NCBI GenBank assembly: GCA_037718865.1
Contig: JBBJMP010000042.1
Span: 1-24,023, forward strand
Length of the DNA: 24,023 nt
Source of the DNA: JADCRZ01 sp037718865
Lineage (GTDB): Bacteria > Bacteroidota > Bacteroidia > Chitinophagales > Chitinophagaceae
Reading direction: 5' to 3'
Numbering within the stretch: the stretch's first letter is position 1; every line of letters starts with the position of its first letter. This document shows, in pieces, positions 1 through 8,190 of the stretch. The notes below the pieces were generated by a model. The model searched no databases. It was not told the DNA's origin and worked only from the letters and a program-made list of their open reading frames with translations. Position numbers and translations under genes: made by a program.

Positions 1-763
1 TAATTAATCAGTGATAGTGCGTCCCGGCTTTCACTATCTTTTCGTTTTATGTTTTTGATAACCGCTGTCACTTTACTTTGTAATAACAGTTCTTTTTGTT
101 TTTCTGTCCATTTTTTCAGCTTCGCTTCATCAGTAAAAATAGTATTGGCAAATTGATGCAGGTGTTCACAAACATGATAATAGTCCAGTATGGATACGGC
201 TAGCGGATAGGCATCTTCTATCCAGTTTTTTATCCATGTTCCCCCATCAGCAATAAATACCAATCGCTTCCCCAATCTGCCATACGACTCTATTAACGTA
301 TCCATATGGCTGGTAAAATCCTTATGGTTTCCCAGGTGGGCTACGTATTGTGAATGCCTTATCCAGCTTGAGTTCCCGTTAGGGTCAATGCAAGAGTCGC
401 TCGTAAACATCCTGCCCACTTTTACTTCCTTCCAACCTTCATCCCGGGTTAACAGCATAGAGCCGTCTGCTTCCACATACAACACTTCGCCTTTCTTTAC
501 CGGTTCTAACGACCGGCAAACATTTACTTCCTTTTCAGCTAACTTGCCGTAGCAATCTGTTACCAGATAAACCTGGGAGGTACTCACTTGTATATCTATA
601 AATTTTTCCAGCACCTCATTGCATCTTTGATAACAATCCATCTGGCCAGCATACACCAATAGTTCCTGCAAATGAGGACTTATTTGAAAACCATTCGCAC
701 CATTACTAAAACTATGGGTTTTATTTATACTGACTTTCCCAAATTTGGTGAGTGTTTTTTTTT
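1..763 (-). CDS. ISKra4-like transposase, second reading frame (catalytic part), partial at window edge
   Basis: Reading leftwards from the T9 run at 755-763 (A9 on the coding strand), one frame stays open to base 1, about 250 codons, with no stop. It is the -1 frame relative to the upstream 77-residue ORF. Its product opens KTLTKFGKVSINKTHSF and continues with ISPHLQELLVYAGQ, LYVEADGSML, a segment VFIADGGTWIKNW and ILDYYHVCEHLHQFA. These fit the ISKra4/UPF0236-like DDE transposases from memory: the D of VEADGS and the D of IADGG would be catalytic-core residues. The frame has a stop (TAA) overlapping the start of the A run and no good start codon after it, so it must be entered by frameshifting or be a broken gene. 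The C-terminus, catalytic Glu and the other end of the element lie outside the window. Family assignment is fairly sure, subgroup is not. Confidence 0.8.
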
Positions 764-958
764 ACGCCTGTCGGCCGGTACGTCACTTATATTTGCTTCC
801 AAGACTGACCTGCCCAGGTCCCGCCATATTTTCTCAAACTCTTTTTCGTAGTCGTAAAAATTATCAATTTTATTTAAGGCTTGTAATTCTGCATACCGCT
901 TTTGCGCTAAGGCAATGAAATTGGCTTCCGTCATGGGTTGGTAGATTTGGTTTGCCAA
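725..958 (-). CDS. ISKra4-like transposase, N-terminal frame (77 aa)
   Basis: This 77-residue ORF starts MANQIYQPMTEANFIALAQ and ends in RRKKKHSPNLGKSV just past a run of nine A. It is the N-terminal part of the transposase whose main body lies in the -1 frame. The 0-frame stop is about 30 bases after the slippery run, and the -1 frame has its own stop exactly at the start of the run, so the two frames can only be joined at the A9. That is the usual layout of a programmed frameshift, although a plain indel in a homopolymer would look the same. Alone it has no catalytic residues. The element's terminal inverted repeat should lie between here and about 1005, but I could not pair it because the other end is outside the window. 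Confidence 0.72.
   Translation of the reverse strand: MANQIYQPMTEANFIALAQKRYAELQALNKIDNFYDYEKEFEKIWRDLGRSVLEANISDVPADRRKKKHSPNLGKSV
755..763 (-). promoter_or_regulatory. A9 slippery run, candidate -1 frameshift site
   Basis: Nine consecutive A on the coding strand sit in frame as AAA AAA AAA, with the -1 frame closed just upstream (GCG TAA) and the 0 frame closed about 30 bases downstream. Shifting back by one base joins the two transposase frames. I did not find a convincing downstream stimulatory hairpin. Confidence 0.55.
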
Positions 959-1010
959 ATTTAGCCATTTTTTTATGCGACAATTTTAAATGCACCCGCA
1001 CGACGTCAAG

Positions 1011-1138
1011 AGGTTTAAGGTTTAAAGTTTAAAGTTCAGGGTTTAAAGTTTAAGGCTTTTTCGAAATTGCATGCTGTTATTATGCTAAGAGGGTTCTCTA
1101 AAAGACACGTTAAATCTTAAACCTCAAACCTTAAACCT
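1011..1138. repeat. GTTTAAA/GGTTTAA short tandem repeats with an inverted copy
   Basis: From 1011 to about 1055 the 7-base words AGGTTTA, GGTTTAA and AGTTTAA recur about six times. At 1110-1138 the reverse-complement words (CTTAAACC, CTCAAACC) recur in the same phase. The two blocks form an imperfect inverted repeat of roughly 22-29 bases around a 55-base spacer. The block lies between the insertion sequence and the end of eboC. No protein is encoded. It may be a slippage-prone intergenic repeat or a structured 3' region of the ebo transcript; the role is unknown. Confidence 0.6.
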
Positions 1139-1140
1139 AT

Positions 1141-2031
1141 TCAAGTCACCGCAAACATTTTTCCCAACTTTATCGATACAGGCAGCAGGAGAACAATGAA
1201 AAAGGCCGCGTAAAAAGCGTCGAAAGCCGCAGCCCAGGCTGCATTCATGAGGATCAGCGCCAGCACGCCCGCCTTAACCGCCCTGCCAATGTTCCTTCCA
1301 ACCGGTTGCTGTAATGCAATAAATAACGGCCTGAATATCATCCACGCAAAAGGCAGTAAAAACAGCAGCGTGACCAAAAGCCTGTTCCTGAGTATTGAAA
1401 AGTAACATATCCAGCCCCAGACCAAACCATACAGAAAGGCAGCCGCATACAAGGTAACCGGTTTGCCGCCATGCACTTCACCACGGCTCACCATGGTTAT
1501 CGATGCGATATATATGACCGGAACAACGGAAAGCCACCACCATTGGTAAACTGCGGCTGGGTAAATGCTTATTCCCAATAATAGATTTAAACCACGGCAT
1601 AAACCCATATTTACCGGGCCCAGCAAGCTCAGGTGTTTGCCCCATTTGTCGTAGACCAGGGCTGAAACCATTATCAATGCAGCAAGAAAGCCCGAAATAT
1701 AACTTACCGCAAATGCAGCAACGATCCCTGCCGCTAGCAATACGGCTCCAAGCACCGCTGCCTCCCGGATATGAATCGCACCACTTGGTATCGGCCTTTC
1801 CGGCCTTTCGACCCTGTCTAACGGGGCATCAAATACATCATTAAAAACCACTCCCCCACCATACAGCCCTATCGTTGAAATACATAGCAGCACTACCGGT
1901 AGCGCATAACCGATTGCCAGATCGGCCTCAGCAAGAACTCCGGATATAGCAATGCCTGCGAGGATGTCTGCGATGGAAGTAACGATATTTGCCGGGCGCA
2001 TTAAACGCAGATAACCTGTTGTTTTTCTCAA
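1141..2031 (-). CDS. eboC: UbiA-like membrane prenyltransferase-family protein EboC
   Basis: This 296-residue polytopic protein is of the UbiA fold, the third gene of the ebo cluster. It has the first Asp-rich motif as N64-D-V-F-D68-A-P-L-D72 followed by ERPERPIPSG (the NDxxDxxxD...RPxxSG signature of UbiA proteins), and a second motif around Y127-D-K-W-G-K132. About eight to nine hydrophobic helices cover the rest. In cyanobacteria the ebo genes are needed to move the scytonemin monomer to the periplasm; the prenyl substrate, if any, is unknown. The start is a TTG at 2031, because no ATG lies in frame between the eboB stop and the conserved YLRLMRPANIV segment; ATG at M11 would cut into that segment. 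It begins 10 bases after eboB, so it is co-transcribed. No ebo gene follows in the window. Confidence 0.85.
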   Translation of the reverse strand: MRKTTGYLRLMRPANIVTSIADILAGIAISGVLAEADLAIGYALPVVLLCISTIGLYGGGVVFNDVFDAPLDRVERPERPIPSGAIHIREAAVLGAVLLAAGIVAAFAVSYISGFLAALIMVSALVYDKWGKHLSLLGPVNMGLCRGLNLLLGISIYPAAVYQWWWLSVVPVIYIASITMVSRGEVHGGKPVTLYAAAFLYGLVWGWICYFSILRNRLLVTLLFLLPFAWMIFRPLFIALQQPVGRNIGRAVKAGVLALILMNAAWAAAFDAFYAAFFIVLLLPVSIKLGKMFAVT

Positions 2032-2041
2032 TATGCTGCTA

Positions 2042-3025
2042 TTAACTGATAATGATCGACGATTTATCCATTCTGGGTTGCTGGCCGCCCCTTAATATCG
2101 TGTTGCCTTCAAATTTCTGACTTTGATCAATTTCCTTTACCGAAACAAAATCGGCTTCATTGATTTGTCCGCTCTGGCCAAACGCAGTAATGGCATTGCC
2201 GTAAGTAACAAGCTTGATATCTTCGGGACTAATGCCTCTTTGTATCATTAACACCGCAGTTTTGGGTACAGCCAGGGGATCGCTGATTCCCCAGTCGGCA
2301 GCCGAATTAACAATAATGCGTTCTGAGCCATATTGTTTTACGATATCAACCATACGTTCGTTTCCCATTTTTGTAAATGGATAGATGGTGAAAGCGGCCC
2401 AAAAACCACGGTTAAGCACTTCTTCCACCGTCTCTTCATTATTGTGATCCACAATGACCATGTATGGATCAAGGCCTTGCTCCAGCGCAATATCCATACT
2501 GCGCTGTGTACCTCTTTTTTTATCCCGGTGCGGAGTATGGATCTGCACCGGTAAGCCGGCTTCCTTTGCCAGGTCAAGCTGAAGACGATAATACTTTTCC
2601 TCAGCCGCTGTCTGGTCGTCAAATCCAATCTCTCCTATTCCGACCACCCCTTCTTTGTAAATATACAACGGCAGTATCTCCATTACCTGTTCGGCAAGAC
2701 TCTCGTTGTTTGCCTCACGTGAATTTAAACCGATGGTACAATAATGCTTTATTCCGAATTGGGATGAACGGAACCTTTCCCAGCCAACAAGACTGCTATA
2801 GTAATCCCTAAACGTATCAATACCGGTTCTTGGTTGCCCCAGCCAGAAAGCTGGTTCAATAATAGCCACTACCCCCGCATCCGCCATAGCCTGGTAATCG
2901 TCGGTGGTACGTGATGTCATGTGCACATGGGGATCGAAAAAGGCCATACCCTTGGTTTCGGTAGCGCTAAACGGAGCATAAGTCCCCGAGTGTATTTCGT
3001 TTTTATCAGAATGGCTGCAACACAT
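2042..3025 (-). CDS. eboB: TatD-like metal-dependent hydrolase EboB
   Basis: This is a TIM-barrel amidohydrolase of the TatD superfamily, 327 residues. Likely metal ligands are visible in order: H33-V-H35 in DPHVHMTSRTTDDY, E132 in GVVGIGEIGFDD, H163 in PVQIHTPHRD, H194 in VIVDHNNEE and D244 in NSAADWG. The strongly conserved N-terminal block (DPHVHMTSRTTDDY, EPAFWLGQPRT) is typical of EboB. The substrate is unknown. The ATG at 3025 lies 31 bases after eboA and is used here, but the first 26 residues (MCCSHSDKNE...) do not look like part of the fold; an ATG at 2947 (M27, AAGG a few bases upstream) would give 301 residues and may be the real start. Middle gene of the eboABC operon. Confidence 0.87.
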   Translation of the reverse strand: MCCSHSDKNEIHSGTYAPFSATETKGMAFFDPHVHMTSRTTDDYQAMADAGVVAIIEPAFWLGQPRTGIDTFRDYYSSLVGWERFRSSQFGIKHYCTIGLNSREANNESLAEQVMEILPLYIYKEGVVGIGEIGFDDQTAAEEKYYRLQLDLAKEAGLPVQIHTPHRDKKRGTQRSMDIALEQGLDPYMVIVDHNNEETVEEVLNRGFWAAFTIYPFTKMGNERMVDIVKQYGSERIIVNSAADWGISDPLAVPKTAVLMIQRGISPEDIKLVTYGNAITAFGQSGQINEADFVSVKEIDQSQKFEGNTILRGGQQPRMDKSSIIIS

Positions 3026-3056
3026 AAAATAATCTGTTTTGTATGGGTAATTGAAT

Positions 3057-3926
3057 TTATGGATCGTTTGCTAGTATTTCCCAAGTAAGCTTGTTGTCTT
3101 TTATTGCTGATTCAAGATGAGGCATTTTGTGCAAAAGAACCTTTGCCGGACCATATTCAGATTGCGCACAAGCCAGCGCAGCGGACAATTTTTCGCGTTC
3201 GTCACCCAGGTCAAACAATTTTTGAATATCGGGAAAGGTCCTTTCGTCAAGAAACTTCCCTAACAGTCTCCAGAGCTGCGGATTGACCGTCCTATGAGCG
3301 GCCCACCGCTCATGTGCGTAATCAGAAAGCATATAAGCCAGTGCCTGATTAGCCCGCTGATCTAGCGCATGAATCAGGTAAACCTTTTTTTCTGTAAAAA
3401 AAGCTTTAAGTACCATCTGGTTCCACGCCGGCTGATCAAGGTATTCGGAAGGATAGGGGTTATTATACATAATGGCTTCAAGCACTATGCCGATATTGCT
3501 TCTTATGCCTTCCACACAACGCGGGGTCCAGTCTTCGGGATAAGCCAGCACTGGCAGAGCCGAATACAGGGCTGCCAGTTCATTCATTTCGGCCGACTGA
3601 AAAAGGGGATGGATGGTCTTTAGATAAGCCGTTTTATCTTCATGCGGAAGATGAAGCAATAGCCAAATCCTTGCCAACCGGTCTGCCGTAAAACCGGATA
3701 CGGTAAAGCCGTTGCGTATGTCATGTATTTCTTTCAGTTCTTCCTTCCCAGGTGTCAGCAGTGACTTGCCGGTGAACCTCGGTGCCGTCATGAAGGCAGT
3801 GAATAAATGGCCTGAGGTCAACATCAACGTTTTTTCCCTGAGCCAGTTCCAGCCACTTTCGGGGATATTCTTTTTAAGAAGATCACCCAACAAAACGATC
3901 AGTCTCTCTTTGTTGTACACGTACAT
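3057..3926 (-). CDS. eboA: EboA domain protein, metabolite traffic
   Basis: This 289-residue, mostly helical soluble protein has the signature middle block of EboA: ALYSALPVLAYPEDW, then EGIRSNIGIVLEAIM, then NNPYPSEYLD and WNQMVLKAFF at about residues 138-197. EboA has no known enzymatic activity. It is the first gene of ebo operons, which are linked to export of small molecules (scytonemin precursors in cyanobacteria; a related cluster in Pseudomonas fluorescens is tied to nematode repellence). No signal peptide or membrane segment is visible. The start ATG at 3926 has no clear Shine-Dalgarno sequence. It leads eboB by 31 bases, and a -7-like box lies about 42-49 bases upstream. Confidence 0.83.
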   Translation of the reverse strand: MYVYNKERLIVLLGDLLKKNIPESGWNWLREKTLMLTSGHLFTAFMTAPRFTGKSLLTPGKEELKEIHDIRNGFTVSGFTADRLARIWLLLHLPHEDKTAYLKTIHPLFQSAEMNELAALYSALPVLAYPEDWTPRCVEGIRSNIGIVLEAIMYNNPYPSEYLDQPAWNQMVLKAFFTEKKVYLIHALDQRANQALAYMLSDYAHERWAAHRTVNPQLWRLLGKFLDERTFPDIQKLFDLGDEREKLSAALACAQSEYGPAKVLLHKMPHLESAIKDNKLTWEILANDP

Positions 3927-4246
3927 GGCTTAGTATTAGACCTGTTATGCCCTATTGGGAGCTTTAGCAAATTTATCCGATATCATGAATATTAAGTAAA
4001 ATCTTTACGTGTTGAGGTAGAATGCTACAATGCTTATCCCGTTTGCCACTAATTTCCCTGCTTTTCTGTTTCATCGATGCGAACAACCTGACCGATGGGG
4101 GGAGAAAATATGGTTATTCGCGTATCCAGTGCCTTTTCTTCAGGCGTTGCTAAATGCAGCATTTATGCATGCAGGCGGCTCAATTCACACAGAGCAGTAA
4201 GATAACGTAAACGACTAGCCGCTTCATACAGAACGATGACTGACTG
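3927..4246. other. 320-bp gap between eboA and the haem-protein gene
   Basis: No recognisable gene. Besides the -7 candidate for eboA it holds one short minus-strand reading frame (4049-4162, 37 codons, product starting MLHLATPEEKALDTRIT) that has protein-like composition but no clear ribosome binding site and an in-frame stop directly before its ATG. It could be a decayed gene fragment. A weak 6-bp inverted repeat (GCGGCT/AGCCGC) follows the end of the haem-protein gene; it has no T-run, so I do not call it a terminator. Confidence 0.4.
3968..3975 (-). promoter_or_regulatory. Candidate Bacteroidota -7 box for eboABC
   Basis: On the minus strand the sequence reads TAAATTTG, a full match to the Bacteroidota -7 consensus TAnnTTTG. 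Transcription would start roughly 7-10 bases later, leaving a leader of about 30-35 bases before eboA. I see no good TTTG -33 partner at the usual distance, so this is only a candidate. Confidence 0.4.
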
Positions 4247-6565
4247 CTATTGTCTTGACGGTGTAGCCGCTGGTACTGGTGTTGCCTGAGCTATGGAATC
4301 TTCATTTGATCTGGCAGCCAGTTCGGACAGGGTCCAGGCAGTTGTTTTGCCGGCATTTTCCAACCTGATCTTTTTTACTTCTTCCGGTTTTACCACCGGC
4401 GACAAGCGTGCCTGGGCACGGGTGGGTGCACTGAAAGTGTAGCGGACATAACTGGCTACAGCGGCGATCCATTCATCGCTGTTGGCTTCCATGGGTGGCA
4501 TAATGCTGGGATAGGTTTTGCCATCTATTGGCCCGGTTAAACCATGGAGCAGGATCCGGATAGCTGAATTTTTTTCCGGCAGGGTCAGTCGTTTGGAACC
4601 TGCCAGCGGAGGCGCTGCCAAACCGGCTCCTCCTATCGACATTCCCTTTCCGTCAACACCATGGCAACTTGCACAAAGCGATTTAAAAGTTGCCGCCCCG
4701 TTCAGGATCAGGTTCCTGTCAGCCGCAGCCATATTGCCGAGCCGGGCGCCAAATGTTCTTACGTTTTCGTTTCTATCGAGTGCCGCTTTTGTGGTTGACA
4801 GCATCTGATTATCAGGTTCATTATTTAAAATCTGATTCATGACCTCCTTGGCTTTTCCTGACCTGGCGTTGTACAACGACAGCAGCAGCTGTACACGCAC
4901 GTCGTAACTGCTGTCGTTTGCAAGTGTTTGCAGCTTTTCCATCATGCCATCGCTCTTCAGGTATGGTTCACTGATACGTATAGCCGCTTTTCTTACCTGC
5001 GCATGATCATCTTTAAAGGCTGACAGCAGTATGTCCTCATCAATAGCGTTCAGGCCCTCGAGTGTCCATAGGGCATGGATCCTGGCAAGGTGAGCGGCCT
5101 CACCCTTCCAGGAAGGCTGCTGCCCTGTGGCCATTGCCCGTAAGGCTGGAATAACGGACCTGTCGCCTGACGTAATGATCTGTTTCTGAGCGTTATCACG
5201 CCACCAGCCATTGGGATGATTCAAATAAGTAACGAGTTTGCCGGCCGGTTCATTTAACATAGCCGGTTTGGCCCCCCGTTTATATCCGTCATATACTACC
5301 CGGTAAATGCGCCCGTGGCCTGTGTTCTTTGCCAGTCCCAGGCTATCGATCTTATTCCGTAAAAATGTGCCGGGTTTGGTCCAGTTAGCCTGCTGGATGA
5401 TGCCTCGGTGCATATCCACTATATACAGGTTTCCATCCGGACCAGTTGCAGAATTGACAGGCCTGAAATTCATGTCCGACGAAGCGATGAATTCGTGCTT
5501 GTCGTAAAAATTCTCCACCGTTGTTTTGCCTTTGATGGTGCTGACCTTTGCCCTCCTGATGATGCGTGCAACCGGTTCGCAAACGATATAATTCCCCACC
5601 AGGTCTTCGGGAAGCCGGTCGCCACGGTAAATCGATTGGCCACAACTTGCTGTAAAATGATTAAGGGTAACGTTTGGGCGCAAACGCTTTTCTCCGCCCT
5701 GCACATCCGGAGTGGCAATTACGGGCCACACTTCCTGGAAGTCGGCATCGAACTGATCTGGAAAATTAAGATTGCCATAGGCCGGATTGATCTGGAATCC
5801 CAGCACCGGGTTTTCGCCCCCTGCGCTGGAATAAAACAAGCGTCCGTAGTTGTCGTGGGTAACGCCCCATTGTCCGCCGCCTGAGCCGCTGGGCATCGTA
5901 TCCACCCTAATCATTCCGTTGTTATAGCGGAAACGCACCGGATCATAGGTTATATACATCCAGTTGTCCAGGTTCCAGTCAAGCCCACTGCGCTGATGTT
6001 CCATATTAGCGTCGTTCGTAGTATACCTGTCATTCTTGTAGACGGGCTTTTTTACATCCGCTTTCCCATCACCGTTGGTATCCTTGTAGCTGTACAGGTT
6101 GATGGTGTTTGTTTCATTTACCAGTAGTTCGTTATTTACGCAGATCAGCATGCGGGGCAGTAGCAGGCTGTCGATAAAGACCGTACTTTTATCCATCCTG
6201 CCGTCATTGTCGGTATCTTCCAGCAGGGATATCCTGCTTTTCGGCTGTCGTTCACCGGTAGCATCTGCGTCCTGCATGTAGGTGATCATCTCCGCTACAT
6301 ACATTCTGGCATTGCCATCCCAGGTTATGGCAACGGGTTCCTTGATCATGGGTTCAGCGGCAACAAGTTCCAGTCGGTATCCTTTCGGAAGGTACATTGT
6401 TTTTGCACTTTGTGCCGGTGACAGGTATGCCGGCGAAGGATTGGGGTTAAAAGCCGGTGGTTGTTGAGGCTCGTCCTGCACACTGTTCCTGGGTACAATA
6501 CAGGTAAATACAAGCATTGCGAATGCCACTGCCCCGACAATCTTACTGTTATTTCTTAATTTCAT
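4247..6565 (-). CDS. PVC-type haem-binding CxxCH protein (propeller-like domain, HEAT-like region, cytochrome c)
   Basis: This 772-residue exported protein begins with a basic stretch and one hydrophobic segment (residues 9-24, Cys22 a weak lipobox candidate). Residues about 55-430 resemble the propeller-type dehydrogenase domain of this family, with calcium-loop-like DTDNDGRMD (118-126) and DTNGDGKAD (162-170), then GQWGVTHDNYGRL and GPDGNLYIVDMHRGII. Residues about 440-610 look like HEAT-type helical repeats. A cytochrome c domain covers about 620-715: haem-binding C631-A-S-C-H635 and a likely distal Met in IMPPM (M689 or M692). The family is known from Planctomycetes and Bacteroidota but the substrate is generally unknown; oxidation of a sugar or polyol with electron transfer to haem is inference. 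A paralog of the same architecture lies at 20123-22435. It looks monocistronic, with no good Shine-Dalgarno sequence. Confidence 0.88.
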   Translation of the reverse strand: MKLRNNSKIVGAVAFAMLVFTCIVPRNSVQDEPQQPPAFNPNPSPAYLSPAQSAKTMYLPKGYRLELVAAEPMIKEPVAITWDGNARMYVAEMITYMQDADATGERQPKSRISLLEDTDNDGRMDKSTVFIDSLLLPRMLICVNNELLVNETNTINLYSYKDTNGDGKADVKKPVYKNDRYTTNDANMEHQRSGLDWNLDNWMYITYDPVRFRYNNGMIRVDTMPSGSGGGQWGVTHDNYGRLFYSSAGGENPVLGFQINPAYGNLNFPDQFDADFQEVWPVIATPDVQGGEKRLRPNVTLNHFTASCGQSIYRGDRLPEDLVGNYIVCEPVARIIRRAKVSTIKGKTTVENFYDKHEFIASSDMNFRPVNSATGPDGNLYIVDMHRGIIQQANWTKPGTFLRNKIDSLGLAKNTGHGRIYRVVYDGYKRGAKPAMLNEPAGKLVTYLNHPNGWWRDNAQKQIITSGDRSVIPALRAMATGQQPSWKGEAAHLARIHALWTLEGLNAIDEDILLSAFKDDHAQVRKAAIRISEPYLKSDGMMEKLQTLANDSSYDVRVQLLLSLYNARSGKAKEVMNQILNNEPDNQMLSTTKAALDRNENVRTFGARLGNMAAADRNLILNGAATFKSLCASCHGVDGKGMSIGGAGLAAPPLAGSKRLTLPEKNSAIRILLHGLTGPIDGKTYPSIMPPMEANSDEWIAAVASYVRYTFSAPTRAQARLSPVVKPEEVKKIRLENAGKTTAWTLSELAARSNEDSIAQATPVPAATPSRQ

Positions 6566-6600
6566 ATAGTTGCAGATATCTGGTAAAGTTTATTAATTAT

Positions 6601-6626
6601 CTTAAAAACAGCTTGCCATTTTTAAG
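6601..6626. repeat. AT-rich inverted repeat upstream of the haem-protein gene
   Basis: CTTAAAAA (6601-6608) and TTTTTAAG (6619-6626) pair perfectly around a 10-base loop, 36 bases upstream of the start at 6565. The position is suitable for an operator or a 5' leader structure; no function can be assigned. Confidence 0.4.
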
Positions 6627-6678
6627 CTACCTCCTTTTTCAAGGAAGAATATAGCTGGAAACTATGAAGAACATAGAA

Positions 6679-6702
6679 GTTCAAAGTCCGGAGACTTTGA
6701 AC
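6679..6702 (-). terminator. 10-bp perfect hairpin downstream of the sugar porter
   Basis: GTTCAAAGTC and GACTTTGAAC pair perfectly over 10 bp with a 4-base loop, 35 bases after the stop of the MFS gene. On the minus strand the loop reads TCCG. There is no long T-run after it, so it is either a weak terminator for the porter transcript or a member of the palindrome family with TCC/TCT loops seen again at 22451-22516. Confidence 0.5.
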
Positions 6703-6736
6703 AGCCCAACCACTTACATTCGCACATTTGCACATA

Positions 6737-8110
6737 TTACCTGATCCCCAGATCTTTTTGAATCTGTTCCAGCGACCTGCCTTTTGTCTCCGGCAGCACC
6801 CACCAGACAAAAATCAAATTGAGCAGCATCATTACACTATAAAATATGAAAGAATAAAATCCGCCTTTTTCACTTCCTTCCACAATCACCGGGAACGTCC
6901 AGGAAATAATAGCTGCCATGATCCAGTGCGTAAAGCTACCCAACGACCCTCCTTGTGAGCGTACTGCATTCGGAAATATCTCCGAAATAAATACCCAGAT
7001 CACTGCACCCTGTGAAAACCCAAAAAAGGCGATAAATCCGATCAGGTAAATGACTACTGCACTATTCCCGGACACGTCGCTGTTAAACGCCTGGGCCGTC
7101 AGCCCAAGAAACACGATCATACCAACTGATCCGATGATCAGCAACGTTTTTCTACCGAACTTATCAATCACAGACATAGCCAGCAACGTAAAAAATAAAT
7201 TGGCCGCACCTATATAAACCGGTTGCAGGTAAGCTTCGTCTTTTGTAAAACCGGCCATCTCAAATATGCGTGGGGCGTAATAGAGAATGGCATTGATGCC
7301 GGAAAGCTGATTGAACATAGCCAGGACCACCGCATACAAAATCGGCTTTTTATATTTGCCATTGAACAGGCTTTCTTTTATACCACCCTTAGATAATTCG
7401 TGTTCTTCCCGGATCAGGGCAGCCGCATCCAGTTCACCGGTTTTTGCAAAAATGAGTTTAGCCTCCTCATCGCGGTTGTTTAATACCAGCCATCGCGGGC
7501 TTTCCGGGATCGTACGTAACAAAATTGCAAACAAAGCGGCCGGAACCACCATGATGCCCAGCATCCAGCGCCACGAGTCGTCGCCCATGTTCACAAATAG
7601 GAAATTGGTGAGATAGGCAATGAAAATACCTGCAACGATATTTACCTGAAAAGAACCGGCCAGTCTTCCCCGAATGTTAGCAGGTGCAATCTCGGAAATA
7701 TACATGGGGCCGACAACGGATGAAGCGCCTACCGCTATGCCACCGATAAAACGAAATAATACAAATAAAACCCAGGCAGGGGTAAACGCACAACCCACTG
7801 CCGACAACAGGTATAAAATGGCAATGACCGATAACACTTTTTTTCGTCCGTATTTCTGGGCGGGTAATCCGGCGATCAACGACCCGATAACAGTGCCGAT
7901 CAGGCTGGAAGCCACGGTAAATCCCTGCAATCCGGGACCCAGATCCCACAATTGCTGAATTGTTCTTTCAGCGCCTGAAATGACGGCTGTTTCAAACCCA
8001 AACAGGAAACCGCCCAGGGCAGCAATCAGTGAAACACGGACGGCATAACCCGACGTCGGTTTATTTAACGCTGAAGGATCAACGGCTCTGGGTTCAATGT
8101 GCATGGCCAT
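6737..8110 (-). CDS. Sugar:H+ symporter, MFS sugar porter family (XylE-like)
   Basis: This 457-residue transporter has twelve predicted membrane segments and the hallmarks of the sugar porter family: GFLFGFETAVISG in helix 1, YGRKK (88-92) in loop 2-3, RGRLAGS after helix 4, PESPRWL (202-208), FNQLSGINAILYYAP (266-280) in helix 7, DKFGRK (316-321), and a C-terminal PETKGRS. The Q268-x-x-x-G-I-N segment corresponds to the sugar-binding region of XylE/GLUT proteins. The substrate cannot be read from sequence; its place directly after an arabinose/fucose-type isomerase suggests a pentose or deoxyhexose. Start is either of two nearby ATGs (M1 or M3). It is probably transcribed with the isomerase gene, 136 bases upstream, with a palindromic element in between. 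Confidence 0.9.
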   Translation of the reverse strand: MAMHIEPRAVDPSALNKPTSGYAVRVSLIAALGGFLFGFETAVISGAERTIQQLWDLGPGLQGFTVASSLIGTVIGSLIAGLPAQKYGRKKVLSVIAILYLLSAVGCAFTPAWVLFVLFRFIGGIAVGASSVVGPMYISEIAPANIRGRLAGSFQVNIVAGIFIAYLTNFLFVNMGDDSWRWMLGIMVVPAALFAILLRTIPESPRWLVLNNRDEEAKLIFAKTGELDAAALIREEHELSKGGIKESLFNGKYKKPILYAVVLAMFNQLSGINAILYYAPRIFEMAGFTKDEAYLQPVYIGAANLFFTLLAMSVIDKFGRKTLLIIGSVGMIVFLGLTAQAFNSDVSGNSAVVIYLIGFIAFFGFSQGAVIWVFISEIFPNAVRSQGGSLGSFTHWIMAAIISWTFPVIVEGSEKGGFYSFIFYSVMMLLNLIFVWWVLPETKGRSLEQIQKDLGIR

Positions 8111-8190
8111 AATTGGTTGTTTATGTTGTATAAATAATTCTTCGTGGGTGTTTTTGTTGGATAAATGTATTTAATCCTCCGGTGTATTGT

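Noticed and set aside
5408..5884. 158-residue plus-strand frame inside the haem-protein gene
   Set aside because: It lies wholly opposite a well-supported gene with conserved domains and shows no domain of its own.
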